Shown here: piece after piece, positions 15,729-24,939 of the stretch
Layout: each line of letters begins with the position of its first letter
Position numbering within the stretch: the first letter of the stretch is position 1
Source of the DNA: an uncultured Polaribacter sp.
GTDB lineage: Bacteria; Bacteroidota; Bacteroidia; Flavobacteriales; Flavobacteriaceae
Assembly (NCBI RefSeq): GCF_947497125.1
Contig: NZ_CANMFI010000001.1
Span: 620,001 to 684,000 of the forward strand
Length of the DNA: 64,000 nucleotides
Direction: 5' to 3'
Notes under the pieces: model-generated
What the model was told of the DNA's origin: nothing
Databases searched by the model: none
Seen by the model: the letters and a program-made list of their open reading frames with translations, nothing else
Program-made: the position numbers and the translations under genes

Positions 15729-17108
15729 TTAATTTTGTTTTTCTTTTATCAACTTTAAAGTTAACTTATTAAATCTTATAAATAATAAAACCGAAGCAGT
15801 TGTTAAACCTGCTAGCAAACCTAGCCAAATACCAAAACTACCATACATATCTTCTTTTCCTAAAAAGTAAGAAACCGGAAAACCAACAATCCAATAAGAA
15901 ATAAAAGTAAGTATCGTTGGTATTTTTACATCTTGCAAACCTCTTAAAGCACCTAATACAACTACCTGAATACTGTCTGATATCTGAAAAAATGCTGCAG
16001 CTAAAAGTAAGTTTGATGCAATAGAAAGCACTTCCATATTGTCTTTATAGTTTTCTACATCACTTAAATCTACATAAATATTTGGTAAAAACTCGTGAAA
16101 TATAAAGAAAACAAGAGCAAATAAAGTTGCTAAAATAACCCCCAATAGAAAAATAGAAAAAGCAATTCTACGCAACTCACTATAATTTTGCAACCCTTTT
16201 TGGTTGCCAACTCTAATCATAGAAGCCACACTTAATCCCATGGCAACCATAAATGTCATAGAAGATAAATTTAAGGCAATTTGGTTTGCAGCCTGCGGGT
16301 TTTTACCTAACAAACCACTTAACCAAATGGCTGCTGTAAAAATTGCTACTTCAAAAAACATTTGCATCGCACTTAAAGACCCTAAATTGATTATTTTTTT
16401 TATCATCAAAAAATCGACCACAAAAGACTCTATATTTTTTACAATTTTAGCAGAACGCTCTTTAAAACGTAATAGCAACCATAAATAAACAACCATAATA
16501 ACCCTAGAAGCTAGTGTACCGTATGCAGCACCAACAATACCTAATTCTGGAAAACCGAATTTTCCAAAAATTAAAATATAATTCAGTACAATATTTACAA
16601 TATTCGCTAATAATGTGGCATACATTGGGTATTTGGTCATCGACATTCCGTCGCTAAACTGTTTAATTGCCTGAAAAATAACCAAGGGAATTAATGAAAA
16701 TGCTACCAAATCTAAATACGGAATTGCCAAAGTAACAACCTCTTCTGGCTGATTCATTAAATGCATTAACGGTTTACAGAAATAGACACCTAAAAAAAGT
16801 GCAATTCCTAAAGTAGTACATAAAAACAAACCACTTTTATAGGTAGATCTTGCTTGTTTTAAATTATTAGAGGCATCTGCTTCTGCAATTAAAGGAGTTA
16901 TAGCCGTAGAAAAACCAATACCAATAGACATGGCAATAAACATAAAACTGTTCCCTAAAGAAACCGCAGCCAATTCGGCAGTTCCTATTTGACCTACCAT
17001 TATATTGTCTATAAAACTCACAAAAGTATGCCCAAGCATACCAAGCATTACCGGTGCAGCAAGTTTCCAGTTATATTTAAATTCTGATGTATATTTAGAA
17101 ATATTCAC
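15729..17108 (-). CDS. MATE-family multidrug/toxin efflux transporter
   Basis: This is a 459-residue inner-membrane transporter with about 12 spans in two homologous halves, exporting cationic compounds in exchange for Na+ or H+. The family start LAAPVMLGMLGHTFVSFIDN is at about residues 17-36, with MVGQIGTAELAAVSLG at about 37-52. The start codon is GTG at 17108; no in-frame ATG gives the conserved N-terminus. The gene is divergent from tpx. A TATCTTCG box, one base off consensus, lies at 17141-17134 on the minus strand. Substrate specificity cannot be read. Confidence 0.92.
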   Translation of the reverse strand: MNISKYTSEFKYNWKLAAPVMLGMLGHTFVSFIDNIMVGQIGTAELAAVSLGNSFMFIAMSIGIGFSTAITPLIAEADASNNLKQARSTYKSGLFLCTTLGIALFLGVYFCKPLMHLMNQPEEVVTLAIPYLDLVAFSLIPLVIFQAIKQFSDGMSMTKYPMYATLLANIVNIVLNYILIFGKFGFPELGIVGAAYGTLASRVIMVVYLWLLLRFKERSAKIVKNIESFVVDFLMIKKIINLGSLSAMQMFFEVAIFTAAIWLSGLLGKNPQAANQIALNLSSMTFMVAMGLSVASMIRVGNQKGLQNYSELRRIAFSIFLLGVILATLFALVFFIFHEFLPNIYVDLSDVENYKDNMEVLSIASNLLLAAAFFQISDSIQVVVLGALRGLQDVKIPTILTFISYWIVGFPVSYFLGKEDMYGSFGIWLGLLAGLTTASVLLFIRFNKLTLKLIKEKQN

Positions 17109-17221
17109 TTTTAGCTATTCATTTTTCAGACTGCGAAGATACTACTTCTGTTTAAAGTTCTTAATCGAGATGCAATTTAAAGTTTCAATTAAAAGATTCA
17201 ACTTTTTTCAAGAAAAAAAGT

Positions 17222-17229
17222 TATTTTTG
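17222..17229 (+). promoter_or_regulatory. TATTTTTG -7 box of tpx
   Basis: TATTTTTG lies 22 nt before the tpx ATG (17252) in the divergent region shared with the MATE gene. Confidence 0.4.
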
Positions 17230-17251
17230 ACTTTTATAAAAAACTCTACAA

Positions 17252-17749
17252 ATGGCAAATATTACGTTAAAAGGAAATGCAATTGATACAATTGGTCTAC
17301 TACCAGAAATAGGCAAAAAAGCACCCGATTTTAAATTGACAGCAGTAGATTTATCTCACAAAACACTTTCTGACTATTCGAATAAAAATATCATACTAAA
17401 TATTTTTCCGAGTGTAGACACTGCTACTTGTGCAAGTTCTGTAAGAGAGTTTAACAAAAAAGCAGCCTCCTTAAAAGATACTGTTGTTATTTGTATCTCT
17501 AAAGATTTACCTTTTGCTCAAGCTCGTTTTTGTGGTGCAGAAGGCATTAAAAATGTAAGTATGCTATCTGATTTTGCTGATGGTAATTTTGGCAAAACAT
17601 ATCAACTAGAAATTAAAAATGGTCCTTTGGCTCATTTGCATTCTAGAGCAATTGTTGTAATTAACAAAGAAGGTGTTGTTAAACACACAGAACAAGTATT
17701 AGAAATTACAGAAGAACCTAATTATACCGATGCTTTAAACGCTATTTAA
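17252..17749 (+). CDS. tpx: Thiol peroxidase
   Basis: Tpx is a 2-Cys peroxiredoxin that reduces H2O2 and alkyl or lipid hydroperoxides using thioredoxin. The 165-residue length is standard. The peroxidatic Cys60 is in SVDTATCASSVREF and the resolving Cys94 in ARFCGAEG, matching the E. coli pair 61/95. The N-terminal KGNAIDTIG hairpin is also typical. It heads the plus-strand run tpx-dgkA-ftsK-lolA-lptF-ribBA, with dgkA starting 3 nt after its stop. Confidence 0.96.
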   Translation: MANITLKGNAIDTIGLLPEIGKKAPDFKLTAVDLSHKTLSDYSNKNIILNIFPSVDTATCASSVREFNKKAASLKDTVVICISKDLPFAQARFCGAEGIKNVSMLSDFADGNFGKTYQLEIKNGPLAHLHSRAIVVINKEGVVKHTEQVLEITEEPNYTDALNAI

Positions 17750-17752
17750 TCT

Positions 17753-18136
17753 ATGAAAAACCCCAAAGATGGATTTTTAAAAGGTAGATTGCGTAGTTTT
17801 AAATTTGCTTTAAAGGGTATGTGGCTATTAATTACTACAGAAGATAGTATTAAAGCACAATTATTTATTGCAGTTTTAGCAACTTTAATTGGTTTATATT
17901 TTGATATTAGTACCACAGAATGGATGTTTCAATTTTTTGCAATTGGGCTAGTTTTAGTAGCAGAAGCATTAAATACTGCTATTGAAAAAATTGCAGATTT
18001 TATACACCCAGAATACCACGAAAAAATTGGCTTTATTAAAGATATTGCTGCTGGAGCGCCAAGTTTTGCAGCATTTACCGCATTAATTATATGCGTTTTT
18101 ATATACAAATCTAAACTAGTGGTATTATTTAGTTAA
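17753..18136 (+). CDS. dgkA: Diacylglycerol kinase family membrane enzyme
   Basis: This is a 127-residue small integral-membrane kinase with three spans. The N-terminal amphipathic segment (LRSFKFALKGMWLL) and the catalytic signature VAEALNTAIEKIADF at about residues 77-91 match the DgkA / undecaprenol kinase family. The substrate may be diacylglycerol or undecaprenol; the short Gram-positive-like form often uses undecaprenol, so the symbol denotes the family only. It sits between tpx and ftsK. Confidence 0.88.
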   Translation: MKNPKDGFLKGRLRSFKFALKGMWLLITTEDSIKAQLFIAVLATLIGLYFDISTTEWMFQFFAIGLVLVAEALNTAIEKIADFIHPEYHEKIGFIKDIAAGAPSFAAFTALIICVFIYKSKLVVLFS

Positions 18137-18168
18137 TTCAGGTTTACACAAAAAAGATCTTACATAAA

Positions 18169-20646
18169 ATGATTAAAAGGAAACAAAGCACAAAAAAAAC
18201 AATTAATTCTTTAGAGAATAAACCTAGTTTTTTTTCTTCTTTGAAAACAAGACAAGCACAAACAATATTAGGTACCTTCTTACTATTGTTTTCTATCTTT
18301 TTATGCATTGCCTTTGTTTCATTCTTTTTTAATTGGCAAGAAGACCAAAGCACATTAACTCAATTAACTAATAAAAATGTTCGTAGCAATAACTTATTGG
18401 GTAAAATTGGTGCGAGTCTTAGTCATTTTTTTATATATAAAGGCTTCGGTTTAGGGGCTTTTATAATTGCATTTCAACTATTTGTTAGTGGTCTGTTTAT
18501 CTTTTTAAAAAAGAAAATATCTAAACATATAATCTCTTGGAACTGGAGTCTTGTAGCATTACTTTGGGTAGCTGTTACTCTTGGTTTTAGTAGAAGCAAC
18601 AATGCTTTATTATCTGGAGTTATTGGTTTTGAAATAAATGAATATTTACAAACTTTTATAGGCAAAACTGGTTTAATAATTCTATTAGGTTTCTTTTTTA
18701 TCACCTACTTAGTAACAAGGTACAAAGTAAATTTTGATGTTTACTTAGAAAAACTAAAACAAAAAAGAGAAGAAAGAAAAAACGCTGCTCCTAAAGAAAA
18801 CACTCATACAGAAAATACAGAAGAAACAACTAATAACATTAGTTTAAAAGAAGAAGAAAACACCTCTGAAAATAATGTTTCAGCTACCGATGAAAAAGAA
18901 AAATCTAGTGTTGCACTTTCTGTAAAAAACCTACAACCAACGATAAGCAAACACTCTGAGGTAAATACCCCAAAAGAAGAGATTACTTTAAAGGTTGAAA
19001 AAGAAATAACACCTACGTTAAAAACAACTATTGCTGATAAAGAAGAATCAGTTATCGATGTAGAGATCGATGTTGCTATCGGTCGAGACGAAGAGCATTC
19101 TACTGAGAATTTATCAAATCAACTAGTAAAAGATTTTGGAGAATTTGACCCAACATTAGAATTAAGTAATTTTAAGTTTCCTACTTTCAACCTTTTAAAA
19201 CAGTACAATGATTCAATATCTATTGATCCAGAAGAACTAGAGGCTAACAAAGATAGAATTGTAGAAACTTTAAAAAACTACAAAATTGGTATTGCAGAAA
19301 TTAAAGCAACTGTTGGTCCAACAATTACATTGTATGAAATTGTACCAGAAGCAGGAATTAGAATTTCTAAAATTAAAAATTTAGAAGATGATATAGCACT
19401 TTCTTTATCTGCTTTAGGTATTAGAATTATTGCACCAATACCAGGTAAAGGCACCATTGGTATCGAGGTTCCTAATAAAAAATCGACCATCGTTTCTATG
19501 CACTCTGTTATTTCTTCAAAGAAATTTCAAGAATCTACTATGGAACTGCCCATTGCATTAGGAAAAACAATCTCTAACGAAACTTTTGTTGTAGATCTAG
19601 CTAAAATGCCGCATTTATTAATGGCAGGTGCAACAGGACAAGGAAAATCTGTTGGTTTAAACGCCGTATTAACATCACTCCTATACAAAAGACACCCTGC
19701 AGAAGTAAAGTTTATATTGGTAGATCCGAAGAAAGTAGAATTAACTTTGTTCAATAAAATTGAGCGACATTATCTTGCTAAATTACCAGATGTAGAAGAC
19801 GCAATTATTACAGATACAACCAAAGTGGTTCATACATTAAACTCTTTGTGTATTGAAATGGACAATAGATACGATTTGCTTAAAGCGGCAATGGTTAGAA
19901 ATATAAAAGAATACAATCAAAAGTTTAAACAACGTAAATTAAACCCCAATGATGGTCATCAACACCTACCTTATATTGTTTTGGTTATTGATGAATTTGC
20001 AGATTTAATTATGACTGCTGGTAAAGAAGTAGAAACACCGATTGCCAGATTAGCACAACTTGCAAGAGCCATTGGTATTCATTTAATTGTGGCAACGCAA
20101 AGACCTTCTGTAAACGTAATTACAGGTATTATTAAAGCCAATTTCCCTGCAAGAATAGCCTTTAGAGTAACCTCTAAAATAGACTCTAGAACCATATTAG
20201 ATGCTGGTGGCGCAGACCAATTAATTGGTAGAGGAGATTTATTATACACTGCTGGTAACAACCTAAATAGAATACAATGTGCCTTTGTTGACACACCAGA
20301 AGTAGAAAAAATTACCGATTTTATTGGCTCGCAGAAAGCATATTCAGAAGCATATTTATTACCAGAATATGTAGATGATGAAAGTGGCACAAGTATTGAT
20401 ATAGACATTGCCGATAGAGATAAGCTTTTTAAAGAAGCTGCAGAAATTATTGTAACAGCACAACAAGGATCTGCCTCTTTATTACAAAGAAAATTAAAAT
20501 TAGGCTACAACAGGGCTGGTAGATTAATCGATCAATTAGAAGCTGCTGGTATTGTTGGTGGTTTTGAAGGCAGTAAGGCTAGACAAGTATTGGTGGCCGA
20601 TTTTGTTGCTTTAGAACAATTATTAGAAAACGAAAAAAATATATAA
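18169..20646 (+). CDS. ftsK: FtsK/SpoIIIE DNA translocase
   Basis: This is an 825-residue septal DNA pump that clears and aligns chromosome termini at division. About four N-terminal membrane spans (residues 25-185) are followed by a charged Glu/Lys/Thr-rich linker (190-310). The alpha/beta motor domain carries Walker A GATGQGKS near residue 487 and Walker B VLVIDEFADL near 605. The winged-helix gamma domain is at the C-terminus (LLQRKLKLGYNRAGRLIDQL, then GSKARQVLV) and reads KOPS-type sites. It starts 32 nt after dgkA, with lolA 33 nt downstream. Confidence 0.95.
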   Translation: MIKRKQSTKKTINSLENKPSFFSSLKTRQAQTILGTFLLLFSIFLCIAFVSFFFNWQEDQSTLTQLTNKNVRSNNLLGKIGASLSHFFIYKGFGLGAFIIAFQLFVSGLFIFLKKKISKHIISWNWSLVALLWVAVTLGFSRSNNALLSGVIGFEINEYLQTFIGKTGLIILLGFFFITYLVTRYKVNFDVYLEKLKQKREERKNAAPKENTHTENTEETTNNISLKEEENTSENNVSATDEKEKSSVALSVKNLQPTISKHSEVNTPKEEITLKVEKEITPTLKTTIADKEESVIDVEIDVAIGRDEEHSTENLSNQLVKDFGEFDPTLELSNFKFPTFNLLKQYNDSISIDPEELEANKDRIVETLKNYKIGIAEIKATVGPTITLYEIVPEAGIRISKIKNLEDDIALSLSALGIRIIAPIPGKGTIGIEVPNKKSTIVSMHSVISSKKFQESTMELPIALGKTISNETFVVDLAKMPHLLMAGATGQGKSVGLNAVLTSLLYKRHPAEVKFILVDPKKVELTLFNKIERHYLAKLPDVEDAIITDTTKVVHTLNSLCIEMDNRYDLLKAAMVRNIKEYNQKFKQRKLNPNDGHQHLPYIVLVIDEFADLIMTAGKEVETPIARLAQLARAIGIHLIVATQRPSVNVITGIIKANFPARIAFRVTSKIDSRTILDAGGADQLIGRGDLLYTAGNNLNRIQCAFVDTPEVEKITDFIGSQKAYSEAYLLPEYVDDESGTSIDIDIADRDKLFKEAAEIIVTAQQGSASLLQRKLKLGYNRAGRLIDQLEAAGIVGGFEGSKARQVLVADFVALEQLLENEKNI

Positions 20647-20679
20647 TCACTATTTAAAAAGTGCTAAAAACAACCTAAT

Positions 20680-21336
20680 ATGAAAAAAATAGGAATCTTA
20701 TTTTTAATGTTCATTTTTACGACAATCAGTTTTTCTCAAAACTCAGAAGAAGCAAAAAACCTGTTAGATGAAGTTTCTCTAAAAATGAGTGCATACAACA
20801 ATATGACTATTAATTTTAGTCAAACATTAAGTAACGAAGATGCTGGTATTATGGCTGGGGATGAACCTGCTATAAGAGGTAAAATAGCTTTACAAGGAGA
20901 AAAATACAATTTAAACTATTTGGGTAATCAATTTATTTTTGATGGTAAAAAATTGTATGTAATTAACAATGATGAAAAAGAAATTACCATTAATGACGGC
21001 GATATGAGCGGAGATGATGGTTTTATCTACCCTTCTAAACTACTTACTTTTTATAAAGAAGGCTATACTTTTAGTATGGGTAATTTAACGAACGTTAATG
21101 GCAGAAAAATACAGTTTGTAACTTTAAATCCTATCAATAGTAATTCTGATATTGTAAAAGTAGAATTGGCTATTGATGCAAAAACAAAGCATATTTACAA
21201 ACTATTACAAACGGGTTCTAATGGTTCGAAAACAACGTTTACAATTAACGAATTTAAAAGCAACCAACAGTTACCACAAAATTTTTTCTTCTTCGATCAA
21301 GAAAAATTTAAAAAATTAAACTTTACCATAGACTAA
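20680..21336 (+). CDS. lolA: LolA-like outer-membrane lipoprotein carrier
   Basis: This is a 218-residue periplasmic protein with a signal peptide (MKKIGILFLMFIFTTISFSQ) and a LolA/LolB beta-sheet fold: ridge strands in AGDEPAIRGKIALQGEKYNLNY and the VNGRKIQFVTL to VKVELAIDAKTKHIYKL region. It ferries lipoproteins across the periplasm. The sequence is distant from E. coli LolA, as usual in Bacteroidota. It lies between ftsK and the LptF/LptG-type permease, both envelope-related. Confidence 0.85.
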   Translation: MKKIGILFLMFIFTTISFSQNSEEAKNLLDEVSLKMSAYNNMTINFSQTLSNEDAGIMAGDEPAIRGKIALQGEKYNLNYLGNQFIFDGKKLYVINNDEKEITINDGDMSGDDGFIYPSKLLTFYKEGYTFSMGNLTNVNGRKIQFVTLNPINSNSDIVKVELAIDAKTKHIYKLLQTGSNGSKTTFTINEFKSNQQLPQNFFFFDQEKFKKLNFTID

Positions 21337-21384
21337 AGTTCTGCAATTAATAGAAAAATAATAGCAACTGTCATCTTAAGAAGC

Positions 21385-21392
21385 TATTTTTG
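21385..21392 (+). promoter_or_regulatory. TATTTTTG -7 box 6 nt before the lptF-type ATG
   Basis: TATTTTTG is followed by CAAAAG and then the ATG at 21399. An upstream TTG that could extend the reading frame is part of this box, supporting the ATG start and a near-leaderless mRNA. Confidence 0.45.
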
Positions 21393-21398
21393 CAAAAG

Positions 21399-22844
21399 AT
21401 GAAAATTTTAGACAGATACATCCTAAAAACATTTTTAGTTCCTTTTATAGCTACGTTTCTAATTGTGCTATTTGTTTTGGTAATGCAACTCTTATGGCAA
21501 ACTTTCGAAAGCATTGCTGGTAAAGGAATTAGCCTGCCTTTTATCTTAAAATTTTTATATTACTCTACCTTAATAATTACCCCGCAAGCACTGCCAATTG
21601 GCGTGTTATTATCTTCTATTATGGCATTGGGTAATTTAGGGGAGAATTATGAATTTGCTGCGGCAAAATCTGCCGGAATTTCTCTACAAAGACTGGTAAG
21701 ACCTTTGGTATTTTTAACCCTCTTATTAAGCGGTATTAATTTTTTATTTTTAAACAACGTTTATCCTTACGCGGTCTTAAAACAAAAGAATTTATACTTA
21801 AACATAAAAAAGAAAAAACCTGCCATGGCATTAGTACCTGGTAGTTTTAATGGCGATTTAACTGGCTTTCAAATTAAGTTTGAAGAAAAATATGGTGAAG
21901 AAAAAAACTTACTTAAAAAAGTTCTGATTTATGATTTATCTGGTAATAAAGGAAATCAGAAAGTAATTACTGCAGAAAGAGGAAAAATTATTTCTGAAGA
22001 AGGTAGCCGTTACATGACCTTTATTTTATACGATGGTTATTATTATGAAGAACATGTAAAATCTGCCACCACAGCTATCAAAAGAAAAAAGATGGCAGCC
22101 TCTAATGCTACTTTTAAAGAATATGAATTTAATATTGATATTTCTGACATTTCTGGTGATAAAGGTTTAGATGAAACCAAGCACACTAAAAATTTTATGA
22201 TGCTTAGTCTAAATCAACTTAAAGATACCATTCCTAATTTAAAAGCAAATTATGATGAAACGTTGCTTTTAAAATCTAAGAATATTTATGCCACAACATT
22301 GGCAAATAAATTATACAAATATCCGGACAGTTTAAAAGACCATAAAACAGATAGTATTGTTTTAAATAATTTCGATTTACAAGGTAAAATTACAGTATTA
22401 AATGCGGCTTCTACAAAAGCATCTAGAGCTTTAAGCTCTATAAAAGACAATATTGTTTCTATCAAATGGAAACGTAAAAACCTTAACTTTTTTGATACCG
22501 AATATTACAACAGAATATCATTATCATTATCTTGTTTGTTTCTGTTTTTTATTGGTGCTCCTTTGGGTTCTATTATTAGAAAAGGTGGTTTTGGATTACC
22601 AATGATACTAGCTATTGCTGTATATGTTACCTATTTCTTTGGCAATACCTTTGGAAAAAACTTAGCAGAAGAAAGCTCTATTTCGGCCTTTTTGGGTTCT
22701 TGGATTGCCGCTTTTATTATGATACCTGTTGGTATATTATTAACACGCAGAGCTACAAAAGACAAAGGGCTTTTTAATATTGATACCCTAATACAACCTG
22801 TACGAAATTTCTTTACAAAAATATTTACAAAAAAAGACGCCTAA
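21399..22844 (+). CDS. LptF/LptG-family lipopolysaccharide export permease
   Basis: This is a 481-residue inner-membrane permease of the YjgP/YjgQ family, which with LptB extracts LPS from the inner membrane. Three N-terminal spans (about residues 12-125) are followed by a large periplasmic beta-jellyroll region (about 130-365) and three C-terminal spans (about 375-455). The N-terminal MKILDRYILKTFLVPF is a hallmark of the family. The ATG at 21399 is preferred over a TTG at 21390 that overlaps the promoter box. LptF and LptG cannot be told apart with certainty in Bacteroidota. Confidence 0.9.
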   Translation: MKILDRYILKTFLVPFIATFLIVLFVLVMQLLWQTFESIAGKGISLPFILKFLYYSTLIITPQALPIGVLLSSIMALGNLGENYEFAAAKSAGISLQRLVRPLVFLTLLLSGINFLFLNNVYPYAVLKQKNLYLNIKKKKPAMALVPGSFNGDLTGFQIKFEEKYGEEKNLLKKVLIYDLSGNKGNQKVITAERGKIISEEGSRYMTFILYDGYYYEEHVKSATTAIKRKKMAASNATFKEYEFNIDISDISGDKGLDETKHTKNFMMLSLNQLKDTIPNLKANYDETLLLKSKNIYATTLANKLYKYPDSLKDHKTDSIVLNNFDLQGKITVLNAASTKASRALSSIKDNIVSIKWKRKNLNFFDTEYYNRISLSLSCLFLFFIGAPLGSIIRKGGFGLPMILAIAVYVTYFFGNTFGKNLAEESSISAFLGSWIAAFIMIPVGILLTRRATKDKGLFNIDTLIQPVRNFFTKIFTKKDA

Positions 22845-22849
22845 TTTAC

Positions 22850-23989
22850 ATGACAAACACTAAAAGTAACTCGCAATTAAACTCAATTTCAGAAGCAATT
22901 GAAGACATTAAAAACGGTAAAGTAATTATTGTTGTAGATGATGAAAACAGAGAAAATGAAGGCGACTTTTTAGCTGCAGCTGAAATGGTAACTCCAGATA
23001 TGATTAATTTTATGGCGACACATGGTCGTGGTTTAATTTGCGCACCATTAACCGAAAAAAGATGTAAAGAGTTAGAGTTAGGCATGATGGTAAATAATAA
23101 TACCGACCCTATGGAAACCGCTTTTACAGTTTCTGTAGATTTACGAGGCAAAGGTGTTACTACAGGCATTTCTGCTACCGATAGGGCATTAACCATTAAG
23201 GCATTAGTTGAAAAAAACACCAAACCATTCGATTTAGCAAGACCAGGTCATATTTTTCCTTTAAAGGCAAAAGAAGGTGGTGTTTTAAGAAGAACCGGCC
23301 ACACAGAAGCTGCCATAGATTTTGCACGTTTAGCAGGTTTACAGCCAGCAGGTGTTATTGTAGAAATTATGAATGAAGATGGCACCATGGCTCGCCTACC
23401 AGAACTTTTAGAAGTTGCTAAAAAATTCGACATTAAAATAGTTTCTATAGAAGACTTGGTTGCCTATAGAATGGAACATGATTCTTTAATTGAAAAGAAA
23501 GAAGATTTTAATTTACAGACACGTTTTGGTGAGTTTAGAGTAAGAGCATACCAGCAAACCACAAATAACCAAGTACATTTAGCTCTTACTAAAGGAACTT
23601 GGTCTAAAGACGAAGCGATCTTAACAAGAGTAAATTCAACTCTTGTAAACAATGATATTCTTGGCACGTTAACAAATAATGCAGATGCCAAGTTAGATCA
23701 AATGTTTCAAGTAATTAATAAAGAAGAAAAAGGAGCTATTTTGTTTATCAACCAGCAAAACCAATCTCAAAACTTATTAAGTAGGTTAAATTTATTAAAA
23801 GAAAACCAATCAAATGGCGAAATGAAAGCTCCTGCAATTGGTATGGACAATAAAGATTTTGGTATTGGAGCGCAAATTTTACATGATCTTAAAATTAGCA
23901 AACTAAATTTAATTACAAACACACAACAGACAAAGCGTGTAGGAATGATTGGCTATGGTTTAGAAATTGTAGATTACGTGAAGTATTAG
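22850..23989 (+). CDS. ribB: RibBA with active DHBP synthase and degenerate GTP cyclohydrolase II half
   Basis: Residues 10-208 are 3,4-dihydroxy-2-butanone-4-phosphate synthase, converting ribulose-5-phosphate for riboflavin synthesis. DDENRENEGDF (30-40) and RRTGHTEAAIDFARLAG (147-163) are intact. Residues 215-379 align with GTP cyclohydrolase II, but its motif RVHSECLTGD is RVNSTLVNND (260-269) and RCDC is TNNA (275-278), so all three zinc cysteines are gone (positions 265, 276, 278). The catalytic QEGRGIGL region is also lost (FINQQNQSQN at 299-308). The cyclohydrolase half should be inactive and a separate RibA is expected elsewhere. It starts 5 nt after the permease gene. Confidence 0.93.
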   Translation: MTNTKSNSQLNSISEAIEDIKNGKVIIVVDDENRENEGDFLAAAEMVTPDMINFMATHGRGLICAPLTEKRCKELELGMMVNNNTDPMETAFTVSVDLRGKGVTTGISATDRALTIKALVEKNTKPFDLARPGHIFPLKAKEGGVLRRTGHTEAAIDFARLAGLQPAGVIVEIMNEDGTMARLPELLEVAKKFDIKIVSIEDLVAYRMEHDSLIEKKEDFNLQTRFGEFRVRAYQQTTNNQVHLALTKGTWSKDEAILTRVNSTLVNNDILGTLTNNADAKLDQMFQVINKEEKGAILFINQQNQSQNLLSRLNLLKENQSNGEMKAPAIGMDNKDFGIGAQILHDLKISKLNLITNTQQTKRVGMIGYGLEIVDYVKY

Positions 23990-24039
23990 TGGTTAGTGGA
24001 AGAAAAAAAATAGTTAGGAATTCTCAAAGGATTATAACT

Positions 24040-24108
24040 TTTTTTACACTTTTACACTTTTACACTTTTAAACCTTTCAACTTTTAAACTTTTAAACTTT
24101 TAAACTTT
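24040..24108. repeat. Short AT-rich tandem repeat (unit about 7 bp)
   Basis: About nine to ten imperfect copies of a 7-bp unit (ACTTTTA / ACTTTTAA variants) lie between the convergent ribBA and pepE genes. No gene is visible in 23990-24142. The repeat could vary in length by slippage and may serve as spacer or termination region. Confidence 0.7.
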
Positions 24109-24142
24109 TCACATCTTCAACACTTCTCACTTCACAATAAAT

Positions 24143-24844
24143 TTAAATTTCTACCGCTACCCCGCTTTCAAGTTCAATAGGCAATTTATCTTGTTTAAAT
24201 AATCTTGCGGTATGTTTTCCATTTAAAATAATTTTGTCATTATCAACAGTTAACCAACTTCCTTCTCGCAAACCTAAAACCGGAATACTATTAAAAACAT
24301 GGTACTCTTTTATTCTTGTTTCTCGAGTTTCCCCCATATGCGTAGATCCTAGAAGCGGATCTAAATAATGAGCGTTAATATTAAACGGAATTACATTTAA
24401 CGTATTAAAACTAGGCGGATACACAATCGGCATATCATTAGTATTCATCATTGTTACCCCACAAATATTGCTACCTGCACTGGTTCCTAAATAAGGTGTC
24501 CCGTTTTCTAAAGCTTGTTTTAAGGTTGATAAAACATCCTTTTTATAGAGCTGATTTACTAGCTCAAAAGTGTTTCCTCCTCCTGTAAAAATAGCTTCTG
24601 CTTCTAAAATGGCTTTTTTAGGATTCTCAAATTCATGAATTCCTTTTACCGTTATACCAATGCTAGCAAATGCCGCTTTTACAATAGCAGTATATGCTGT
24701 ATAAGTTTTACCACTTGCTCTAGCATACGGAATAAACAAAAGCTGTTTTACATCTTTAAAGTGAATTTTTAAAGTAGGCAACAAATAATCTAAATACCCA
24801 CTATTATATATTGTTGACGTGCTTGCGAGAATCATTTTTTTCAT
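24143..24844 (-). CDS. pepE: Peptidase E, aspartyl dipeptidase (family S51)
   Basis: This is a 233-residue cytosolic serine dipeptidase cleaving Asp-X dipeptides. The nucleophile motif YLGTSAGSNI (about residues 118-127) has Ser in the GTSAGSN elbow, and the FTGGGNTFELV oxyanion region is at about residues 86-96. A C-terminal His in the conserved PLLGSTHMGETR stretch also fits. It is a single gene on the minus strand. A TATTTTTG box ends 4 nt before its ATG (24844), suggesting a leaderless message. Confidence 0.92.
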   Translation of the reverse strand: MKKMILASTSTIYNSGYLDYLLPTLKIHFKDVKQLLFIPYARASGKTYTAYTAIVKAAFASIGITVKGIHEFENPKKAILEAEAIFTGGGNTFELVNQLYKKDVLSTLKQALENGTPYLGTSAGSNICGVTMMNTNDMPIVYPPSFNTLNVIPFNINAHYLDPLLGSTHMGETRETRIKEYHVFNSIPVLGLREGSWLTVDNDKIILNGKHTARLFKQDKLPIELESGVAVEI

Positions 24845-24848
24845 ACTT

Positions 24849-24856
24849 CAAAAATA
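24849..24856 (-). promoter_or_regulatory. TATTTTTG -7 box 4 nt before pepE
   Basis: A minus-strand TATTTTTG is followed by AAGT and the pepE ATG. This is the closest spacing of the set. Confidence 0.45.
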
Positions 24857-24939
24857 ACAATTTATATTCCTAGAATTTAACACAAGTTTATTATTCTGTT
24901 AATAAAGATTTAAGAAGCACATTTTCTTTCTTTGTATCA

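Noticed and set aside
24040..24108. CRISPR-like repeat array
   Set aside because: Units are 7 bp, directly adjacent and AT-only in nature, with no spacers and no cas genes nearby.
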